A DNA stretch of 40,648 nt from Candidatus Pacearchaeota archaeon (GTDB lineage Archaea > Nanobdellota > Nanobdellia > Pacearchaeales > GW2011-AR1), in assembly GCA_018304105.1 (NCBI GenBank), contig JAGVWX010000005.1:1-40648 (forward strand). The letters are read 5' to 3'. The position numbers and the translations under genes are program-made. Position 1 is the stretch's first letter. The number at the start of each line of letters is the position of its first letter. The notes beneath the pieces were generated by a model. It was not told where the DNA came from. It made no database searches and saw nothing but the letters and a program-made list of their open reading frames with translations. Below are positions 31,217-38,753 of this stretch, piece by piece.

Positions 31217-32844
31217 TGGGTTTCTGGCCGGTCCTAAAGAAAAATTTTAGGATTATGTTTAACTCTAAACTTTCAATATTAATTTTGATATTCGGGCCGT
31301 TATTTCTGATGGGAATAATGGGCGCTGCTTTGCAGAACAACGAACTGAGAGATATTCAGGCGAGCGTTTTTTCCCATGAAGAATCCATCGATTATTTATT
31401 GGAAAATGATTGGTATGTTGACAGCTATTTGGACCAATTAAGACAAAATTCTTTTATTGTTAGGCAAGTTAATTCGATAAACGAGTGCAAGGATGATGTT
31501 CTTAACTCTCGGGCTCATGTTTGCATAGAAGTTGTGAAAAAGCCGCCAATTAAGCTGCCCAACACAAAATTCTCTCAAGATATTAATTATGAAACTCAAG
31601 CCTATGTAGACTTTTCCAAGTCGAGGATTGTTTGGGGGGTGATTGCAAAGACGCAAGCAGTTTCCGAGTCGCATTCTAAAGTCTTAGTTCAAAATGTCCT
31701 TGTTCAGTATAAAGAAAAACTGGAACAGCCGATGAATGATTTACGCGGCGCCTATGCAGAATTAGACAACGCCTTAGTTTTGTTAGACAATATCGATTCT
31801 AATCTTAATTCTGCAAAGGAAAAGCAGGACCAATTAAATGCAGATAGTAAATCTTTGAATATTGCATTTGGTAATTTGAAGTCGAAGGTTCAGACAACTG
31901 TCAGCACAGTTAATAAAATTGCGGGCTTGGATTCTTCTATTTATAATTCGGTTAATGAATTGAATACTGCTTTTCAGGAGACTGACGCTAAATATCAAAC
32001 GCTTTATTCAAAACTAAATATGGGAGACGTTCTTAGTTCAATTAATAACGCTCAGAGTTTTGTTAGCCAAGTAGATGGCAATCTTCGGACGGTAAAAAAC
32101 AAAATTGACAACGTTTTGGAAGTCTGGAACGGAATCTCCCAGATGAATTATGCAGATTTGGCGCCACTTTCTTTTAGCTATCAATCTGTAACCGAAGATT
32201 CTCAAATCAAAGGAACGGTGTCTAGGCCCCGCCTTGAATTTTTGGATTATTTATTTCCCAGTTTTTTAATGTTCTTTATTATCTTTGTTTCGCTGGTTTT
32301 TGCGACGGTTACAACTTTCAAAGAACGTTCATCTAAAGCCCATATAAGAAATGTCACGAGCAGGACAAGCGCGGTTTCTTTTATTTTGGGAAATTTTATC
32401 AGCATATTCTTTATTTTGGCTTTGCAGATTGCGGTTATTTTGGGAGTTTCTGTTTTCTTTTTGAGGGCAAGTATACTCGCAAATTCCTTTCCCCTGGTTG
32501 CTTATTCATTTATCGGGATTGTTTTATTTGCTCTTTTGGGAATTGCTTTAGGCTATATATTTAATTCACAGGATGGCGCTGTAATTGCTTCTGTTTCTTT
32601 ATCTCTTTTGTTTCTTATTTTTCTTCCGGTCATAACCGCCCCGGAGACCTTACCTCTTGGGTTTTCTAAGATTGTTAACGTTATGCCTTTTGTGATATTA
32701 GAAAGCAAGCTAAGGTTGGCTTCGATTTTTAATATCTTCTCCGTACCTTCAGCTTTAGAGTTTTTGTCTTTAGCCTGTTCATTTTTAGTAAGTGTAATCT
32801 TGATATTTTATTTTTATTACAGAAGAAGGCGACTTGAGATTTAG
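31216..32844 (+). CDS. ABC-2 type transporter permease with large outer domain
   Basis: 542 residues. One N-terminal membrane helix (about 18-40, LSILILIFGPLFLMGIMGAA), a 310-residue extracytoplasmic segment with a long coiled coil (about 165-300, DLRGAYAELDNALVLLDNIDSNLNSAKEKQ region cut by heptads), and five or six C-terminal helices (about 345-540) ending in RRRRLEI. The layout is that of ABC-2/YhgE-like permeases. It pairs with the ATPase encoded just upstream. The outer coiled coil may reach a cell-surface partner or shape an export channel; substrate cannot be told. Confidence 0.88.
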   Translation: MGFWPVLKKNFRIMFNSKLSILILIFGPLFLMGIMGAALQNNELRDIQASVFSHEESIDYLLENDWYVDSYLDQLRQNSFIVRQVNSINECKDDVLNSRAHVCIEVVKKPPIKLPNTKFSQDINYETQAYVDFSKSRIVWGVIAKTQAVSESHSKVLVQNVLVQYKEKLEQPMNDLRGAYAELDNALVLLDNIDSNLNSAKEKQDQLNADSKSLNIAFGNLKSKVQTTVSTVNKIAGLDSSIYNSVNELNTAFQETDAKYQTLYSKLNMGDVLSSINNAQSFVSQVDGNLRTVKNKIDNVLEVWNGISQMNYADLAPLSFSYQSVTEDSQIKGTVSRPRLEFLDYLFPSFLMFFIIFVSLVFATVTTFKERSSKAHIRNVTSRTSAVSFILGNFISIFFILALQIAVILGVSVFFLRASILANSFPLVAYSFIGIVLFALLGIALGYIFNSQDGAVIASVSLSLLFLIFLPVITAPETLPLGFSKIVNVMPFVILESKLRLASIFNIFSVPSALEFLSLACSFLVSVILIFYFYYRRRRLEI

Positions 32845-32904
32845 CGAAAGGTTTTAAAGAGGTTTTATTTTGATTGATTTGGGAGTTAAGATTGTTATTA
32901 GACT

Positions 32905-32977
32905 AGCCCTATAGTCTAGTGGTCAAGGACGTCGGGTTTTGGTCCCGGAAACCGCGGTTCGAATCCGCGTAGGGCTA
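32905..32977 (+). tRNA. tRNA-Gln (UUG)
   Basis: 73-base cloverleaf: acceptor AGCCCTA/TAGGGCT, D arm GTC...GAC, anticodon stem TCGGG/CCCGG with loop TTTTGGT and anticodon TTG, variable AAAC, T arm CGCGG TTCGAAT CCGCG, discriminator A. No intron, no encoded CCA. A decayed copy of its 3' end lies about 100 bases downstream. Confidence 0.94.
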
Positions 32978-33081
32978 AAGAATCTTTGATTCGCTATTGC
33001 TACGGGCATCCTCGTCTGGCTCACGCCGACTGTGGTGCTCCTCGCAGCTGCGAACAAAGAGGTTCAAACATGGTAGGGCTA
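32978..33081 (+). repeat. Hairpin-rich insert with duplicated tRNA-Gln 3' end
   Basis: Starts right after the tRNA. Contains hairpin GAATC TTT GATTC (32980-32992), a GC-rich imperfect hairpin (about 33006-33038) and palindrome TCGCAGCTGCGA (33042-33053), then GGTTCAAACATGGTAGGGCTA (33061-33081) here cut: GGTTCAAACATG then GTAGGGCTA. This last stretch copies the T-loop and acceptor end of the tRNA (GGTTCGAATCC...GTAGGGCTA). The final nine bases are identical to the tRNA end at 32969-32977. Confidence 0.75.
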
Positions 33082-33117
33082 TTTATTGAATGAATTTTAT
33101 TTAACGTGATTAAAAAT

Positions 33118-33768
33118 TTATGCCAGGTTTGTTTCTTCTTCTGTAATTTGTTTTTCATCTATTGCTTCTTTTGGTTGTTCCTTTGCCGGGCCGAGAATTT
33201 CAAACATCCTTATTTCGCAGAGCGCCAACGGATAAATCTTTTTGAGCTTGATGGCAAGCTGTTTTTGCAATTTGTTTGAAATGATTTCTGAAAAGATTTC
33301 TTCGGCATTGCGGGTTCTCAAATGGGGAATTAATTGTTTCTTTGCCGATTCGCGAAGAGATGCTAGAATTTTTCTAGAGACTCTTCTTCTTGTTACCATT
33401 AACGGTTTTATTCTAACCTGGAAATCCCTGCAGTTTGCTTCAAAAGAATCTTCACTGTAGTCTGTGCCCTTTCTTACGATTTTTCTTACATAGGAACTAA
33501 CTAGATTTACAGATTCTGGAACGCCTATTAATTTTTCGTTTTCATTTTTTATTCTAAGGATTAATTCGAGGTTTTTACCACGCAGGCTTTTTGTGAGATC
33601 GATTTTTACAGTGCGATTGTTGAGTTCTTGGGGAGAAGAAGCATAAAGCTGGATTTTTGTTGAAATCAAAGGGGCGGAAACTTCGAAGAACATTTTTTTT
33701 ACGACTTTTTTACTCTTGACCTTTTGCTTCATTTCTTTTTTTGGTTCTTGTGGTTGTTCTTTTGCCAT
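33118..33768 (-). CDS. rps3ae: Ribosomal protein eS1 (S3Ae)
   Basis: 216 residues with the eS1 core: KKMFFEVSAPLI, TVKIDLTKSLRGKNLELILRI, SSYVRKIVRKGTDYSEDSFEA and VTRRRVSRKILASLRESAKKQL. The N-terminal 25 residues are a Lys/Gln/Glu-rich extension and the C-terminus (KEQPKEAIDEKQITEEETNLA) is acidic, both outside the conserved fold. Small-subunit protein. Its ATG overlaps the eL42 stop, so both genes form one transcription unit. Confidence 0.95.
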   Translation of the reverse strand: MAKEQPQEPKKEMKQKVKSKKVVKKMFFEVSAPLISTKIQLYASSPQELNNRTVKIDLTKSLRGKNLELILRIKNENEKLIGVPESVNLVSSYVRKIVRKGTDYSEDSFEANCRDFQVRIKPLMVTRRRVSRKILASLRESAKKQLIPHLRTRNAEEIFSEIISNKLQKQLAIKLKKIYPLALCEIRMFEILGPAKEQPKEAIDEKQITEEETNLA

Positions 33769-34097
33769 TATTTAGACACCTTTTCTCCGATTTCGATTCT
33801 TCCAGTACGAATTGCTTTTTTTATTTGATGAGTTTTTTTGCATATTTTACATTTGTATTCTACTGTGATTCTTTTTGTCGTTTTTGTTTTTCTGTTCCAT
33901 GATTTTACTGAAGGTTTGGAATATTTTCCTTTGCTTCCTGTTCCTGAACGAAGGCCTCTGGCGATGAGCCTCATATTTGAGCCGCGAGAAAGTGGGTGGG
34001 TTGCGGAACGTGCTCGCTGTTTTGCGGTTCCGACTGTATGAACTGTGTGTTTTCTACATGTTGGACAATATCGGTTTGTTTCTTTAGGTAATTTCAT
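33768..34097 (-). CDS. rpl44e: Ribosomal protein eL42 (L44e)
   Basis: 109 residues from ATG 34097 (MKLPKETNRYCPTCRKHTVH), which matches the family N-terminus; a further ORF extension to 34142 adds 15 residues and is rejected. Zinc-binding Cys pairs CPTC and CKIC are present, with the SRGSNMRLIARGLRSGTGSKG loop typical of L44e. Large-subunit protein near the E site. TATA-like TCTATTAAGA about 25-35 bases upstream on the minus strand. First gene of the pair with eS1. Confidence 0.94.
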   Translation of the reverse strand: MKLPKETNRYCPTCRKHTVHTVGTAKQRARSATHPLSRGSNMRLIARGLRSGTGSKGKYSKPSVKSWNRKTKTTKRITVEYKCKICKKTHQIKKAIRTGRIEIGEKVSK

Positions 34098-34142
34098 TTG
34101 ATCAGAGTCGACTTCACATGGAACGTCGGTCTTAATAGACAA

Positions 34143-34296
34143 GCTCGCCTGACACGATCAGTGTGAGGGTCGTTGCTTTGACTAGGTTGGGAGTTGGGTG
34201 TTTTTAAATGTTTTGGGATTTTAAATATAATATTGCGATTTTTCTCAGAATTTTCTAGACCATAATGTTTTTAAAAGAACATTTCGAGTAAGAAAG
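34143..34296. promoter_or_regulatory. Divergent promoter region with hairpin
   Basis: Region between eL42 (minus) and uS15 (plus). CCTGACAC GATCA GTGTGAGG at about 34149-34169 is an imperfect hairpin (one mismatch in the 8-bp stem). A TATA-like TTTTTAAAAG at 34266-34275 precedes the uS15 ATG. Confidence 0.45.
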
Positions 34297-34653
34297 ATGA
34301 GCGAACAAGAAGTTGTTGAAGAGAAAAAATCTGCAAGGCCTAGCTGGATGAAGATGAAACCTGCGGAACTTGAGAAGATAGTCTTGGAATTAGCGAAGAA
34401 AGGCGAATCTCCTGCAATGATTGGTTTGATATTAAGGGATAAACACGGTGTTCCGAAGGCAAGACTCTTGGGAAAGAAAATAGTTCAGATTCTGAAAGAA
34501 AACAATATTACCTTGAAAGATGAAGAGAGCGCCATGAATGACAAAATTTCAAGTTTGAAGTTGCATACAGGAAAGAACAAGCACGATTATAGCGCGACGA
34601 GAGCGCTGACAAGAAGGCTTTGGGATCTTTATCATATTAAGAAGAAGGCTTAA
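34297..34653 (+). CDS. rps15: Ribosomal protein uS15
   Basis: 118 residues. RPSWMKMKPAELEKIVLELAKKGESPAMIGLILRD then HGVPKARLLGKKIVQIL are the archaeal/eukaryotic N-terminal extension; KLHTGKNKHDYSATRALTRRLWDLYHIKKK is the conserved uS15 helix pair, shortened compared with the roughly 150 residues usual in archaea. Binds 16S rRNA in the small subunit. TATA-like element about 25 bases upstream gives leaderless ATG 34297. uS15 followed by a RecJ-like gene is a recurrent archaeal order. Confidence 0.95.
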   Translation: MSEQEVVEEKKSARPSWMKMKPAELEKIVLELAKKGESPAMIGLILRDKHGVPKARLLGKKIVQILKENNITLKDEESAMNDKISSLKLHTGKNKHDYSATRALTRRLWDLYHIKKKA

Positions 34654-34682
34654 CGATTTAATGTTTAAATGGCTTAAATTTT

Positions 34683-34757
34683 CTGGTTCGCCTTACTCGC
34701 AACCTCGCTCGTAATTATATTAAACTTACTCTCGCAAAATTGCTCGCGCCCACATAA
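34683..34757 (+). repeat. Diverged intergenic copy D of the CTCGC element
   Basis: CTCGCAACCTCGC (34696-34708), then about 15 variable bases, then ACTTACTCTCGCAAAATTGC TCGCGCCC (about 34724-34749). This keeps the order and spacing (within one base) of the 71-bp element in ftsY and bud32 with many changes. The stretch 34654-34890 has no gene. Confidence 0.55.
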
Positions 34758-34894
34758 AATATCTTACCACCACTCCAAATCGCTTTGTGAACAGGTTTCT
34801 ATTGTAAATTAAAGGATTTGTCGAATATAATTATTTAGTTTGAGAAAAAGTTAAATACCTTGTAAATAATTTAGGGTATATAAAAAATTAAGCT

Positions 34895-34977
34895 ATTCGA
34901 TGCGCAATTGGACTTGCCGTTGCGAAAGTCTGCAAGTCACATAATTGTTGCGCGTAGAACGCGCTCGCGCATCGAAT
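34895..34977 (+). ncRNA. Structured three-way-junction element before recJ
   Basis: Outer stem ATTCGATGCGC (34895-34905) with GCGCATCGAAT (34967-34977), 11 perfect base pairs. Inside: hairpin 1, CAATT/AATTG and GACTTGC (34911-34917)/GCAAGTC (34932-34938); hairpin 2, GCGCG TAGAA CGCGC (34950-34964). A TATA-like GGGTATATAAA at 34873-34883 would start transcription near 34900. It could be a small RNA, a leader of the recJ-like gene, or a GC-rich mobile palindrome. After it, TTAGTTCAGTTGGTAAAAG (34983-35001) looks like a tRNA D arm, but no tRNA follows. Confidence 0.45.
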
Positions 34978-35003
34978 TAACTTAGTTCAGTTGGTAAAAG
35001 AGG

Positions 35004-36323
35004 ATGTTGTTTGATAAAATAAAGGAAGCGATAAGGCGAATTGAAGTGGCTAGCCAAACTAAGTCATTGAGAGTTATAAGTCATTTTGATACTGATGGTG
35101 TGACGAGCGCTGCGATTTTTTCAAGGGCGCTGGCGAGGTGGGGAAAGTCTTTTTCCATGGAAATTGTGAAAAGCCTGGATGAAGATTTTGTCAAAGGGAT
35201 TGGGGAGAAAGACGTTCTGATTTTTCTTGATTTGGCTTCGGGAAGCCTGGATTATCTGAAAGACAAGAAGACAGAAGTTTTTGTTTTTGACCATCATGAG
35301 ATTGTGCAGGAAGTGCCTAGCAATGTTTTCATGGTGAATCCTTCTTATGAGAAAGAAGAGAATTTGTGCTCTGCTACGATTTGTTATCTGTTTGCTAAAG
35401 AGTTAAGTAACGTGAATAAAGACCTTGCGAATTTGGCGGTGATTGGGACCGTTGGAGATATCATGGATAAGAATTATGGGAAAGTTTTCAGCTCGGTTTT
35501 GAGTGATGCGGAGACGACTGTCAAGAAGGGGATTTTGCTGTATCCTTCAACGAGACCGCTAGACAAGGCGCTGGAATACAGTTCGCAGCCGTACATTCCA
35601 GGAGTTAGCGGGAGCAGAACGGGAGCTCTTGGATTGCTTAGAGATGCGGGAATTGAAAGTGACGGAGGAAAATACAAAGCGCTTTATGAACTGAATGATG
35701 AAGAAATGGGAAGACTGATTACGGCGATTTTGTTGAAGAGCAAGAGTGAAGTCAACGAAGAAGGACTGGTTGGAAATTTGTTTCTTGTAAAGTTTTTTAA
35801 CAAGCTTGAGGATGCGAGGGAGCTTTCTGCTTCGATAAATGCTTGCTCGAGAATGGATTCTCCGGAAATTGCTTTAGGTTTCTGCATGGGAAACAAATAT
35901 TGCAAGGAAGAAGCGGAGAAGGTTTACATAACTTACAAGCAGAGTCTTGTTGCTGCGCTGAAATATGTTTCTGAAAGCGAGAAAGTTGAAGGAAAAGATT
36001 ATATGATTATAAATGCAAGAGATAGGATAAAGGATACAATTATTGGGACGGTTGCTTCGATTCTTTCGCATTCGCCTCTTTACAAGGAAGGGCTTGTGAT
36101 TGTTGCGTTGAGCTATAATGAAGACAAGATAAAAGTCTCGGCGAGAATTGCGGGAAGACAAGGAAGGAATCTTAGAGAACTTTTGCATAGAGTTGTTGTT
36201 CCGATTGGGGGAGAAGTTGGGGGACATCCTAATGCTGCGGGATGTCTGATTTCTCGCGGGGCCGAGGACAAATTTATTGAGGAATTGAGGAAAGTTCTTG
36301 ATGTTGAAGTTGTGAAGGTTTAA
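35004..36323 (+). CDS. RecJ-family DHH phosphoesterase (GAN/RecJ-like)
   Basis: 439 residues. DHH domain: ISHFDTDGVTSAA (25-37), FLDLASGS, VFDHHE (93-98), GTVGDIMD (148-155); DHHA1 domain: SARIAGRQGRNLREL and GGHPNAAGC (about 411-419). These match archaeal RecJ homologues, some of which (GAN) bind GINS and occupy the Cdc45 place in the helicase; a GINS gene is at 17555. Shine-Dalgarno AAGAGG precedes ATG 35004. All metal ligands are visible, so nuclease activity is expected. Confidence 0.9.
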   Translation: MLFDKIKEAIRRIEVASQTKSLRVISHFDTDGVTSAAIFSRALARWGKSFSMEIVKSLDEDFVKGIGEKDVLIFLDLASGSLDYLKDKKTEVFVFDHHEIVQEVPSNVFMVNPSYEKEENLCSATICYLFAKELSNVNKDLANLAVIGTVGDIMDKNYGKVFSSVLSDAETTVKKGILLYPSTRPLDKALEYSSQPYIPGVSGSRTGALGLLRDAGIESDGGKYKALYELNDEEMGRLITAILLKSKSEVNEEGLVGNLFLVKFFNKLEDARELSASINACSRMDSPEIALGFCMGNKYCKEEAEKVYITYKQSLVAALKYVSESEKVEGKDYMIINARDRIKDTIIGTVASILSHSPLYKEGLVIVALSYNEDKIKVSARIAGRQGRNLRELLHRVVVPIGGEVGGHPNAAGCLISRGAEDKFIEELRKVLDVEVVKV

Positions 36324-36333
36324 ACCTTCACAA
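36310..36333. terminator. 24-bp perfect palindrome across the recJ stop
   Basis: TTGTGAAGG TTTAAA CCTTCACAA: perfectly self-complementary, with the recJ TAA (36321-36323) in its centre and, on the other strand, the TAA of a RelE-like remnant. It could act as a hairpin end for convergent transcripts. Archaeal termination usually uses T-runs, which are not prominent here, so the role is unsure. Confidence 0.4.
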
Positions 36334-36495
36334 TGTGATGAATGATTCTTTGAAGTTCTAAATAGCTTAAGAGTTTGCCGATATCTCTCGGGTTTTCTTT
36401 TAATTTTTTAGTTTATTTTCTGCTTCCTGCCGAATTGAGTTATCTAATTTTCTAAAATCTCGAACAAATTCTTTATCGAAAATAAGAGTATGGCT
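36320..36495 (-). pseudogene. Decayed RelE/ParE-type toxin gene
   Basis: Minus-strand reading gives SHTLIFDKEFVRDFRKLDNS and IRQEAENKLKN then a stop; a one-base frame change restores LKENPRDIGKLLSYLELQRI IHHIVKV before a stop at 36320. The joined sequence follows the RelE pattern FDKEFVKDFKKLD...KLKKLKENP...GKPL. There is no start codon in a good place and the C-terminal catalytic strands are poor. This explains about half of the 345-base gap between recJ and rps27e. Confidence 0.6.
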
Positions 36496-36668
36496 CGTCA
36501 AAACAAAACGCCTTAAGACTTTTTAATGTTTTTCTAAATCATCTTTCTTTTTTCAATAATGTGCTAATTGCAAAAGACTATCTTAAAGTTCGGTAAACTG
36601 TAACTTGGATTTTTCAACAAAGCAAAGAGTCTAGAAAAGCTTAAAACGGCTACTTTTTATAACATTGA
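36496..36668. other. Intergenic, promoter of rps27e
   Basis: AT-rich. A TATA-like GCTTAAAAC at 36639-36647 is about 25 bases before ATG 36669. The rest holds nothing recognisable; it may include the lost front of the RelE-like remnant. Confidence 0.4.
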
Positions 36669-36869
36669 ATGGTAAACGATCCGGAAAGCAAGTTTGTTAG
36701 AGCAGTTTGTACGAGGTGCGGGAACAGCCAGGTTTTATTTGGCAAAAGCTCTACAAGAGTGAAGTGCGACAAGTGCAATAAACTGCTTGTTGAGCCGAAG
36801 GGCGGGAAGACAAGAATAAGGACAATGGTTAAGGAGGTGTTTACTGAAGATGGACTTAAAAAAATTTAA
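36669..36869 (+). CDS. rps27e: Ribosomal protein eS27
   Basis: 66 residues with one zinc ribbon, CTRCGN (14-19) and CDKCNKLL (33-40), and the family's VRAVCTRCGNSQVLF ... GGKTRI pattern. Small-subunit protein. It opens the conserved archaeal order eS27, aIF2-alpha, Nop10. Confidence 0.95.
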   Translation: MVNDPESKFVRAVCTRCGNSQVLFGKSSTRVKCDKCNKLLVEPKGGKTRIRTMVKEVFTEDGLKKI

Positions 36870-36916
36870 GTTGAAAAAGAACTTTTTAAATTCCATTTTC
36901 ATTGTAAGGAACTAAA

Positions 36917-37618
36917 ATGGACTTAAAGGAAGATGAGATTGTTCTCTGCAAGGTTAAGAAGATAGAAGGCACGGCGGTATTTCTTGAGATTGAGGGCTGC
37001 GAAATTGAAGGGCATATGGTTTTGAGCGAAGTCGCTGCTGGAAGGATAAGGAACCTTAGGCAGTATGTGTCGCCCGGAAGATTGATTGTATGCAAGGTGC
37101 TAAGAATTAACCCAGAGCATGTTGAATTGAGCTTGAGGAGAGTTACTGGAAGAGAAAGAGATGGCGCTCTTGACTTGTACAAAAAGGAAAAGGCTTTCAG
37201 AAGCGTTTTGAAATTTGTAGGGGAAGATGTTGACAAAGTAATTTCTAAGATAAAAGCGGAGAACAATCTTGGAGAATTCCTTCTGGAAATTCATGAAGAC
37301 GAGTCTTTGCTTGAGAAATACATGGATAAGGAAAAGGCCGCTAAGGTCTTGGATGTTCTTTCAGAGAAAGGAACCGCGGAGAAGGTTGTTACAAACGGGA
37401 TAAAATTAAGGTCTGATTCTGAGGACGGGGCGAATGACATAAAGATGATTTTGGATGTTGACGCAAAAATTCATTATCTTGGAGGAGGAAGGTTTAACAT
37501 CGCTGTTTCTGGAAGGGATTTCAAAGATGCGAATGTGAAAATGCAATCTGTCGTTGGGACGATTGAAAAGAGGGCAAGAGAAAGGAAAGCAGTTTTTGAG
37601 ATAGAGAAAGAAAAATGA
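36917..37618 (+). CDS. eif2a: Translation initiation factor aIF2 subunit alpha
   Basis: 233 residues: S1/OB domain (1-85, EDEIVLCKVKKIEGTAVFLEI, GHMVLSEVAAGRIRNLRQYV), helical domain (RVTGRERDGALDLYKKEKAF, 90-175) and the C-terminal alpha-beta domain that binds the gamma subunit. The loop around ILSEVAxGRIRNL corresponds to the region of the eukaryotic phosphorylation site; here it reads VLSEVAAGRIRNL. aIF2 brings Met-tRNAi to the ribosome. Stop overlaps nop10 by ATGA. Confidence 0.96.
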   Translation: MDLKEDEIVLCKVKKIEGTAVFLEIEGCEIEGHMVLSEVAAGRIRNLRQYVSPGRLIVCKVLRINPEHVELSLRRVTGRERDGALDLYKKEKAFRSVLKFVGEDVDKVISKIKAENNLGEFLLEIHEDESLLEKYMDKEKAAKVLDVLSEKGTAEKVVTNGIKLRSDSEDGANDIKMILDVDAKIHYLGGGRFNIAVSGRDFKDANVKMQSVVGTIEKRARERKAVFEIEKEK

Positions 37619-37749
37619 AACTGAAAAAATGTTCTAATTGCGGGAAGTACGGTTTGGGAGAAAAGTGTTCTGAATGCGGAATGGAAATGAAAGAGGCGTA
37701 TTATAAATTTGTTAGGTTAAGAGATGTGAAAGAAAATGGGAGAGTTTGA
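37615..37749 (+). CDS. nop10: Nop10-like H/ACA RNP protein
   Basis: 44 residues: MKLKKCSNCGKYGLGEKCSE, CGMEM..., YYKFVRLRDVK. Two CxxC pairs form the small zinc ribbon of archaeal Nop10, which helps Cbf5 in H/ACA-guided pseudouridylation and rRNA processing. The position after eS27 and aIF2-alpha is where Nop10 is found in archaea. The short tail differs from the usual PxRFSPxDxYGxYR, so identity rests on the ribbon and position. The start overlaps the aIF2-alpha stop; the end overlaps the next gene by 14 bases. Confidence 0.85.
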   Translation: MKLKKCSNCGKYGLGEKCSECGMEMKEAYYKFVRLRDVKENGRV

Positions 37750-38128
37750 TTTTGGAAGAGATGTTGTTAGCTTTTTGTCTATCTTGATTACGTTTGTCGC
37801 ATTTGTGTTGACGTTAATTTCTCCAGATGAACTTGGCAAATATATCATTCCGTTAATCGTTGTGTTTTTTGTAGTCCTTGGAGTTTACGTGATGAATTAT
37901 TTACGAAAGCTGACAGAATCTCAAGGTATTGAAATAAGAAAACTTAACGAAAAGCTTAATATATACAAAGAGATTGGTGAATTAAGAGCCAAGGTTGATT
38001 TAATATTTAATAGTCAAATGGAAAAAAGAGGAAAGTCTGATGCTGTGGAATTAATTATAAGGGTAATTCAGATTGGGGCGATTCTTTTTGCGGCATATAT
38101 TATTCTTAAAGCTATAAACGTCTTATGA
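37736..38128 (+). CDS. Membrane protein with coiled coil (130 aa)
   Basis: Two N-terminal hydrophobic helices (about 12-31, SFLSILITFVAFVLTLI, and 37-56, IIPLIVVFFVVLGVYVMNYL), a charged coiled-coil stretch (58-100, RKLTESQGIEIRKLNEKL) and a C-terminal hydrophobic helix (107-127). No family is recognised. The start lies inside the nop10 end (14-base overlap), so it may be in the same transcript. Confidence 0.6.
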   Translation: MGEFDFGRDVVSFLSILITFVAFVLTLISPDELGKYIIPLIVVFFVVLGVYVMNYLRKLTESQGIEIRKLNEKLNIYKEIGELRAKVDLIFNSQMEKRGKSDAVELIIRVIQIGAILFAAYIILKAINVL

Positions 38129-38138
38129 TGATGAACTT

Positions 38139-38720
38139 TTAGAAAAGGGTTTTTTGAGCAATTTCTTTCTTAACGATTTCCATGTCGGCTTCCCATTGCC
38201 CCAGAAGAGAACGGTTGTAAATTATTGCGGCGGGGTGAAATAATGGAATGAGTTTTATTTTCATTCCGGAAAGGTTGATGTATCTGACTTTGCCGTGGAC
38301 GGAAGTGATGCCTTGCTGGTCTTTCATCTTTTCAGGATTGCAATCAGAAAGAAAGAATTTTGTTGCGTAATTTCCTAGGGAGCAGATTACTTTTGGTTTT
38401 ATTTCTTCGATTTGTTTTAGAAGCCAGGGAGTGTGGGCTTTAATTTCTTCTGGAAGAGGGTCGCGGTTTTCGGGAGGGCGGCATTTCAAGATGTTTGCGA
38501 TGTAGATATCTTCAAGAGAAAGGCCTACTTTTTTTAACAGCTCATCAAGGTTTTTTCCTGCTGCGCCTACGAAAGGAATTCCCTGCTCGTCTTCGTTTCT
38601 TCCAGGAGCCTCGCCAACAAATAAAATGTCCGCGTTAGGATTTCCTTTTCCGATGACAATGTTTTTGCAGTTCTTGAAAATTTCTGTTTCTTTTACTAAC
38701 CGAATGTGTTCTGGGTCCAT
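38139..38720 (-). CDS. Family 4-type uracil-DNA glycosylase, Fe-S ligands altered
   Basis: 193 residues. VGEAPGRNEDEQGIPFVG (35-52) is the catalytic/uracil motif, ANILKCRPPENRDP (75-88) the second, LFHPAAIIYN the DNA-minor-groove motif (HPAA). These place it in the family 4 uracil-DNA glycosylases. Family 4 has four Cys for a 4Fe-4S cluster: an N-terminal CxxC, one in KCRPP and one about 16 residues on. Here the N-terminal pair is reduced to a lone C18 with a shortened spacer, C80 is kept and the last position is His96. The cluster is probably lost or altered. TATA-like element about 25 bases upstream (minus) supports ATG 38720. Confidence 0.88.
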   Translation of the reverse strand: MDPEHIRLVKETEIFKNCKNIVIGKGNPNADILFVGEAPGRNEDEQGIPFVGAAGKNLDELLKKVGLSLEDIYIANILKCRPPENRDPLPEEIKAHTPWLLKQIEEIKPKVICSLGNYATKFFLSDCNPEKMKDQQGITSVHGKVRYINLSGMKIKLIPLFHPAAIIYNRSLLGQWEADMEIVKKEIAQKTLF

Positions 38721-38753
38721 GGGTGTTTGAAAAGGTGGAAATATATAAGTTTA

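Noticed and set aside
34975-35030. Possible tRNA gene beginning TTAGTTCAGTTGGTA before recJ
   Set aside because: Only the D-arm-like part is present; GTTC has no GAAC partner, and no anticodon, T arm or acceptor partner follows. It was noted only as a tRNA-like scrap.
36340-36420. Possible C/D box sRNA at GTGATGAATGATT after recJ
   Set aside because: No D box is found, and the stretch reads better as the end of a RelE-like remnant on the minus strand.
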